From: Hordeum vulgare subsp. vulgare
Lineage: Eukaryota > Streptophyta > Magnoliopsida > Poales > Poaceae
Direction of reading: 5' to 3'
DNA: 64,000 bases
Assembly (NCBI RefSeq): GCF_904849725.1
Contig: NC_058521.1
Location: 338,194,638 to 338,258,637 of the forward strand
The notes under the pieces: generated by a model
Databases searched by the model: none
Seen by the model: only the letters and a program-made list of their open reading frames with translations
Told to the model about the DNA's origin: nothing
Part shown: piece by piece, positions 58,086-64,000 of the stretch
Position numbering within the stretch: position 1 is the stretch's first letter
Layout of the letters: each line of letters opens with the position of its first letter
Position numbers and translations under genes: made by a program

Positions 58086-58310
58086 TCACCGGCCGAGGAA
58101 CTCCACATCTGTCTGGGTCTTGATCTTTGGGAAGTTGAGATCTTCCCTCGGTCGATTGAAGCGCCACGCGGCAACATCGTATACATGTGCGATCTTGGTG
58201 GCTCACGAGTATGTGCCGATCCAATAGAACACGACACCGAAGCTTCTAGATGGCTTCGTGTGCATGTCAAAGTAGTTGGATTTTCTCTTGGAGACTTTCT
58301 TCGATGGCAT
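58086..58310 (-). pseudogene. AP2/ERF-like transcription factor gene fragment (75 codons, one stop)
   Basis: From ATG at 58310 the minus strand reads MPSKKVSKRKSNYF, then FGVVFYWIGTYS, TGA, then ATKIAHVYDVAAWRFNRPRE and DLNFPKIKTQTDVEFLGR, ending at TGA 58086-58088. AHVYDVAAWRF.RPR.DLNFP corresponds to the C-terminal helix region of the AP2/ERF DNA-binding domain (A..YD.AA...G....NFP). The preceding GTY and basic stretch fit the beta-sheet part in a degraded form. AP2/ERF-like fragments spread in Triticeae transposon DNA are known to me from similar annotations. The in-frame TGA and short length make it a pseudogene. Confidence 0.62.
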
Positions 58311-58780
58311 GACGGTGGCATGGGAGAGACATATAAATGGGCAGCGAAGTCATGTGACAATGACCATAATAGAAACACAAAACGGAGATTCTTAAAATTG
58401 GATGACGATAGAGATGCTTAAAATTGGTCAATTTTAAGGCATCTAATGATGGGGAAGCGACAGATCCAGCCGTGGGGGTGGAAAGACATGATCTAGCGAT
58501 GACACGTTGCAGAGGGGTGCGGTGGTCAGTCGTGCGATGGGAGGGAGATGAAGTTTCCATAGGAAGTTCGGTTTCACATGACACGTTTCTGCTTTGCCCA
58601 GCCGGGCGGCTGGTAAAGTATATTTGCATCACCAAGTGATCCAAAAATACATCTGGAGTTAGTGCTAATAAATTGTTTTTACATCTACACCATGTGTTGA
58701 AGGTGTGTTTTTGTATCTAAGTGATGTAAAAAGTAGGCATTTATGCATCTATATCATATATTGGGATTATATATACCTCG
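58311..58780. other. Unassigned sequence
   Basis: Nothing recognised on either strand. Short AAGTGATG / ATCTACACCAT motifs recur at 58635-58700. Confidence 0.35.
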
Positions 58781-58789
58781 GCATATGTA

Positions 58790-59095
58790 GGGTCAGGCCG
58801 GGCCGGGCCGGGCCGATCCGAAAAAGCCTGATGCTAATAACCAGGCCCTGGCCCGCCCTGATCGTAGGGCTTAATATATCATGCACGAGCTCGCCCTAAG
58901 CCCGAAAAATCCTCACAAGGCCCGGTTAACCCGGCCCAACTATGACTTAAATTTTATTCTCAACACGCACGATCCTAGCCCAACCCGACAGTCGGGCTCA
59001 ATTTCAAGGCATCTTTAGGCCTGACCCAAGATTTTTGCGTCGGGTCATCCGGGCTAGATTGCCCATGGCCACGTATGATTGAGATCTCTAAGGCT
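58790..59095. mobile_element. GGCCCGG-rich remnant, possibly hAT-type
   Basis: Repeated GGGCCGGGCC, GGCCCGG and CCCGA(C/A) motifs in both orientations resemble the subterminal regions of plant hAT (DTA) elements. No clear terminal inverted repeat with 8-bp TSD was found by eye. Confidence 0.35.
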
Positions 59096-59239
59096 GGTCA
59101 CAATGAATGTAGGTCCAGTGACATGCATGTCAACAAATATTTTTGCTGAGGTGACTATGGCCGCTTGATGCCTTCATGAGGAGTCATTGCTGTCAGTCAT
59201 GCACAAAGCATATGCCACCCTCGATCATGACCTGGGTGG

Positions 59240-59778
59240 CTGACACCCAAACTCGTCGAGCTAGCCCATGCTCACAGTTGTTGTTCTTGAGCCTTGCAGT
59301 ATAGTAGACTCCACTGATTGTGCGATGACCTCCACCATTTCACTAAAAGAGGACCATAAATCTCCCCTCCATGGCGACCATCGAGTCATCCATTTATTTG
59401 ATAGTGTCATGCACCACCATTGTTTAGTTGAGAGAAGGTATCTTTTGAGCCTATCGCGCCGCTTCTCACTCTAGTCTCGAGGTACCATCATGGTAGAGTC
59501 TCCTAGATGCGCCAACTGTCCACTTGTACACATTCCTCGATGAGGTGGACTCCTCCCGCTGACTCCATGGGTTGGATTGTGATGAAGCACACCTACATCA
59601 TCACGAAAGTTGCATCTCCCTGATGTACATGCTGGGCAAGGTTGGCCTCCTCCCTTTTATACTTCATGCAGTAGGAATCCCAATGGCCTTCGATACCACT
59701 ATAGCGGCACATGTCTCACGAGATATAGCATTTGTCAGTATTGGACAAGTGCACCCGGTGTTGCTCTGGCCGCGGACT
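59240..59778 (-). pseudogene. Degenerate copia gag zinc knuckle and protease start
   Basis: The minus strand from 59790 downward reads MCRYSGIEGHWDSYC, a CCHC knuckle with its second Cys changed to Ser. It continues KREEANLAQHVHQGDAT, and further on WYLETR...GSKDTFSQLNN, which matches the WYLDTGA.NHMTGSK..F..L protease start of copia polyproteins with its active site degraded. Several stops interrupt it. It is cut by the gypsy LTR at 59779. Confidence 0.6.
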
Positions 59779-61189
59779 TGATACATCTCCAAAGTATCTA
59801 TAATTTTTTATTGTTCCATTCTATTATATTATTAGTCTAGAATACTTTTTAAGCATTTAATGGCTAATATATATTATTTTTGAGCACTAACCTATTAACC
59901 TAGTGCCAAGTGCAAGTTGTTGTATTCTGCATGCTTTTTGGCTTTTTAGGAATACTGTACCAAACGAATCCAAATACATCGATTTTTTTATGATTATTAC
60001 TAGACAAAATAAGGAAATGGAAGCTTCACAGGAATACTGGAAGTCACACGATGTCCCCCCAAGCCAAGGGGGCACGCCTAGGGTGGTGGCCGCACCCTGA
60101 TGGCTTGGGGCCACCTCCTATCCCTCTAGGTTTTGTTCTCTCCCTATTAATTCTCCAATATCCCAAAAACCCTACAAAGTCTCCCTAAACACTTTTTCCG
60201 CTGCTACAAGTCTCTATTCCGTCGTTTGCCCATCTCGAGCGTGTTCCGACGACTTGTCGAAGGGGACGGAGGGCCTCTACATCAACCTTGCTTCTTGCAT
60301 GATGGATCTTTCTCTATAGTTCACCACACACCTACGGGTCCGTAGTTAGTACCTAGATGGATCTTTGTCTATGTTATTTGTTTCCATGATCGCGGTGACT
60401 TCCATGGTGATATAACTTATGTAATCAATCTTGTGCGGTGCGTTTCTTGGGATCCGATGAATTGTGCGTGTATGTTTAGATTATTCGTGAGATTATACTA
60501 AGTTCCTTTCTAGTTTTCATATATATGCATGATTATGTTAGCTTTATATGATTTGGTTTGACCAACTAGATTGATTTATCTTTAGTGGGAGAGGTGCATT
60601 GTAGTCAGTTCAATCTTGTGGTGCCCAATTCCAGCGACAAAGAGGGACATGATACATTTAGTATTTCTTCCACTAAGGGAAAAATGAAGGGGTTCATTTC
60701 TATTAATTGGATTTACTTTGTCTACATCATGTCATCCTCCTCCAAGCATTACTCTATTTTTACTTAATACTGTAGATGCATGTTGGATAGTGGTCCACGG
60801 GTGAAGTAATAGTAGTAAATGTAGGCACGAGTCAGTCTACTATCTTATGGACGTCATGCCTATATGTAATGATCATTGGGACGAATAAATACAGGATAAC
60901 TATGCGCTTTTCTATCAACTGCCTATCAGTAATTTGTTGACCCACCATATGCTTTCTATGAGAGCGAAGCCTCTAGCAAAAACTATGGCCCCCGGGTATA
61001 TTCACAAATATAATTACAAAAAATCAAAATAGCTTTGTGCGAGTATTTACTTTTTATTTGTTTTCTATTTTCTCTTTATCAAACTATCCATCTACAATAC
61101 TTAGTGCTTGCAAGTAATGAGTTCAATGGGATTGGCAAACCACTTGTCCTCGTTGGGTGCAAGTGTGTGCTCTTTTGTGTGTACGCGCT
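59779..61189 (+). mobile_element. Gypsy LTR A (TGATACATCTCC start), 3' end missing
   Basis: The first bases TGATACATCTCCAAAGTATC and many later blocks match, in inverse, the LTR at 36755-38248. It stops at 61189 where LTR B begins, before its own terminus. No coding capacity is recognised. Confidence 0.8.
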
Positions 61190-62125
61190 TGATATGTCCA
61201 TTTTGCATCATGAATTCTTATTGATATTCAGGATTATTCTTATATAATATTCCTCAGTATTATATAATTCCTATGCCTTTTCTCTTTGTATTTACAAGTA
61301 CATCACAAAAGGGGAAATTGTCAGAAACTGGAATTCTCGACCTAAAAAAAAGAAAAAGGAAGAAAAATCACCGAACTACAAATGACCTTAAAATTCATGG
61401 ATATTTTTCTCTAATATATGTAAATTATTGGTCAAAAAATATACTAGAGGGGGCCACCTGCTTGTCACAAGCGAATAGGGCGTGCCCACCACCCTAGGCA
61501 CGCCCTGTTAGCTTGTGGGGCCCCAACAATTATCTCGACCCCCTCTTCTCCTATATGGTGTGTTTTGACCTAGAAAAAGAATCAATAATATACTTTCGGG
61601 ATGAAGCGTCGATGTCTCGCGGTTGAAACCTGCGCAGAGGCCCTTTTGCTCTCCGACTGAGAGATTTTGCCGGTGAAACTTCCCTCTGGGAGGGGGAGAT
61701 CGAAGCCATCTTCATCACCAATGCTTTGTCCTTTGTGGATGGACCAATCTTCATCAACATATTCACCAGCATCATCTCAGCTAAAACCCTAGCTAATCTC
61801 TTGTATTCAATCTTGGTCTCAAAACCTCAGATTGGTACATGTGTGTTACTAGTAGTGTTAACTACATCTTGTAGTTGATGCTTGTTGGTTTAATTGGTGA
61901 AATATATTATGTTTGGATCCTTGCGTAAAACTCACTTGGTGAAAAATTCTTATCATTTTTACTTAATTTAGATCCCTGTTGGTGGAATGATAACACTCAT
62001 TTAGTAACATCTAGTAAAACTCACTTGGTGAAAACTGCTTATCATTTCCTCCTGCTCCTCGTTGGGTTCGACACAATTATTTATGGAATGGACTATGATT
62101 GATCCCCTATACTTGTGGGTCATCA
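61190..62125 (+). mobile_element. Gypsy LTR B (TGATATGTCCATTTTGC), 5' LTR of Sabrina-like element
   Basis: It begins TGATATGTCC and ends CTTGTGGGTCATCA, 936 bp. It is followed by a degenerate primer site (62132-62156, ending TTTACGGGGAGTGATG, compare TGGCGCCGTTGCCGGGGAG) and a gag gene, so it is a 5' LTR in plus orientation. The same group appears inverted at 55939-56817. Confidence 0.78.
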
Positions 62126-62231
62126 AGACTCTGTTCTCGTTCCATTTACGGGGAGTGATGCGCCTTTGGTAAGTGGAACTTGGTAAGGAAATATTTTTGG
62201 TACGTGCTGAAATTTACTCGTTCTTGTCACT

Positions 62232-63523
62232 ATGGACGGTCACCCTTTGAGTGGATAGTCTAGGGCATCTTCGCCTCAAACAGAAGTGGAAAAGGTTGTC
62301 TCTCAACCTACTGAACCTACTAAAAATATTTATTATGATATTTCCCTGGGTATGGTAGGTAAAATTCTATCTAATCCTTATGACGATACAACTCATCCTG
62401 ATTACCACTTGATATATATAGATGAGATTTGTAGATTATTTCAGCATTGAGGTTTACCCGGAGACAAAGTTAAGAAGAAGGTTTTCCCTTTATATTTGAT
62501 GGAAAATCATTTCAGTGGTATAGGATACTAAATGATATTGGATCATGAAACTGGATACCCTTGAAGACGGAGTTTCATGAGAAGTTCTATCCTATGCATC
62601 TAGTCCATCGTGATCAGAACATCATATATAATTGTTGGCCTCGTCAAGGAGAAAGCATTGCTAAATCTTTTGGGAGGATCAAATCTATGATGCACACTTG
62701 CCACAATCATGAGCTCTCAAGATAAATGATTATTCAAAAGTTTTATGGTCGGCTTTCTCATCATAATCATTAATACTCGATTCATTTTCTAGTCGTTCTT
62801 GCGTGAACAAGACTATTGAATTCAAATGGAATCTTCTGGAAAGAAGTAAACACAACTCTGAAGAATGCGAATTCGAAAAGGTAAAGAGTTAGGTATAAAG
62901 CTTAAGTTTGATTGTGTTAAATCTTTTATGTAAGTTGATACTTTCATAAGTTTAGAAATAGAGAAGGGCTTGACTTTGTGATAGTATCTTCTTTGTGTCA
63001 ATCAGTTTCTAGTCATGTTAATTTCCCTAAGGTGAAGTGGTTTAAATACCACACACCTATTGGAAAATCACTAGAGGAACATATTAAGGTAAAGGAAGGA
63101 ATGATTATTAACTATGTTGATCCGGTTGTTCCTACTGAATACATTGAGAAACCACCTTTTCCTATTAGGATTAAGGATCATGCTAAAGCTACAGTTGTGA
63201 TTAATAGAGGTCATATTAGGACACCCTCTGAAGGAATAAATTTGGAACCTAATATTTCTATGGTTAAACGTATCCTAGTTGATAATATTGATGGGCATGT
63301 TATTTACTTTTGTTATGAAGCTGCTAGAATTGCAAAACCTTTTAGAAACAAGCAGGATGATTTGGATGAAAACAAACCACTTGTTGGCATGCCTATTTTT
63401 TCCGTTAAGATTGGAGATCATTGTTATCATGGCTTATGTGACAAGGATGCAAGTGTTAGGGTTATACCTTTTACCTTAGAGAAAACTTTGTTTTTTGGTC
63501 GCTCAAGTACCAAAAAAGTATAG
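62232..63523 (+). pseudogene. Gypsy (Athila/Sabrina-like) gag and protease, decayed
   Basis: ATG at 62232 starts MDGHPLSG and meets TAG at codon 9. The gag domain follows in pieces (NIYYDISLGMVGKILSNPYD; later EFHEKFYPMHLVHRDQN in another frame). An open frame from 62978 carries KEGMIINYVDPVVPTEYIEK and ends with the protease region VKIGDHCYHGLCDKDASV, where D..AS stands in place of the usual D(L/M)GAS. Several stops and shifts lie between 62240 and 62970. The pol genes are beyond the insertion at 63544. Gag would form the particle and protease would cut the polyprotein; this copy is inactive. Confidence 0.78.
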
Positions 63524-63543
63524 ACTTGGTCCCTCAAAACAAT

Positions 63544-64000
63544 TGTTGGAAATATGCCCTAGAGGCAATAATAAAGTAGTTCTTATTATATTTCCTTGTT
63601 CATGATAATTTTACATTGTTCATGCTATAATTGTATTAACCGGAAACAATAATACGTGTGTGAATATATAGATCACAATATGTCCCTAGTGAGCCTCTAG
63701 TTCGCTAGCTCGTTGATCAAAAAATGATCATGGTTTCCTGATCATCAACATTGGATGTTGTTGATAACGGGATCACATCATTAGGAGAATGATGTGATGA
63801 ACAAGACCCAATCCTAAGCATAGCACTAGATCGTGTTGTTCGTCTGCTTAAGCTTTTCTAACGTCAAGTATTATTTCCTTGGACCTTGAGATTGTGCAAC
63901 TCCCGGATACCGTAGAAGTGCTTTGGGTGTATAAAACATCACAACGTAACTGGGTGACTATAAAGATGCACTACGGGTATCTCCGAAAGTGTCTATTGAG
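63544..64000 (+). mobile_element. Start of BARE/WIS/Angela-type copia LTR
   Basis: TGTTGGAAATATGCCCTAGA begins at 63544. This is the well-known first part of the ~1.7-1.8 kb LTRs of this Triticeae copia group. The LTR runs past the window edge. The five bases before it, ACAAT (63539-63543), are the candidate TSD, with the other copy outside the window. It is inserted just after the gypsy gag/protease frame ends, and is the youngest layer at this end. Confidence 0.9.

Noticed and set aside
59100..59240. MITE start GGCTGGTCACAATG
   Set aside because: The motif resembles ends of some grass MITEs, but no matching second terminus or TSD could be found by eye.

Overview
This window looks like repeat-dense intergenic DNA from a large-genome grass of the Triticeae (wheat, Aegilops, barley or rye). 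The evidence is nested LTR retrotransposons with recognisable Triticeae-type termini, CACTA elements with TTTGCCGTCTGC and GGTCCCGGTTC subterminal repeats, a BARE/WIS/Angela-type LTR start at the right edge, and no intact host gene. I see no prokaryotic genes, CRISPR arrays, rRNA or tRNA genes. Family names come from memory of terminal motifs; the boundaries, terminal motifs and target-site duplications (TSDs) are read directly from the sequence.

Layout. A CACTA DNA transposon fills 10-15779 (3-bp TSD ACC). It holds a ~76-bp subterminal tandem repeat, a ~10-kb satellite of about 22 units of ~451 bp (1050-11139), the broken 5' half of a minus-strand transposase gene (11140-13026) cut off by that satellite, two inverted repeats upstream of the transposase, a G-rich minisatellite, and a 34-codon fragment resembling an NPF (NRT1/PTR) transporter gene. 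It sits in the LTR of a Sukkula-like element, visible as 15783-17632, 31924-32682, 40681-42114 and 55904-55938. That LTR is split again at 17632/31924 by a complete 14.3-kb Ty1/copia element of SIRE/Maximus type (17633-31918, minus strand, TSD GAGTG). The copia element has gag, protease/integrase, RT/RNase H and a long extra ORF with its own TATA-like motif. From 32683 to 40680 lie a CACTA 3' remnant, a 3'-truncated gypsy element (minus), a ribosomal protein L27 pseudogene fragment, a minisatellite, and a second CACTA end with a decayed accessory gene. A non-coding LTR element with ~5-kb LTRs and a 3.7-kb interior (a LARD) occupies 42115-55903 (TSD CCAAA).

Right of 55938 the sequence is older and more fragmented: an inverted gypsy LTR piece inserted in a transposon gene with a Ulp1-like protease fold that keeps a clear intron, an AP2/ERF-like gene fragment, a GGCCCGG-rich possible hAT remnant, a decayed copia gag/protease piece, two gypsy LTRs (59779 and 61190) with a decayed gag/protease, and finally the start of a BARE/WIS/Angela LTR at 63544.

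No element looks able to move on its own: each coding region carries in-frame stops, frameshifts or deletions. Several stops fit C-to-T change at CAG or CGA codons. The most unusual parts are the palindromic purine/pyrimidine satellite that has replaced half a transposase gene, the copia 3' ORF with an apparent internal promoter, and three separate host-gene fragments (NPF-like, RPL27, AP2/ERF-like) in or beside transposon DNA.
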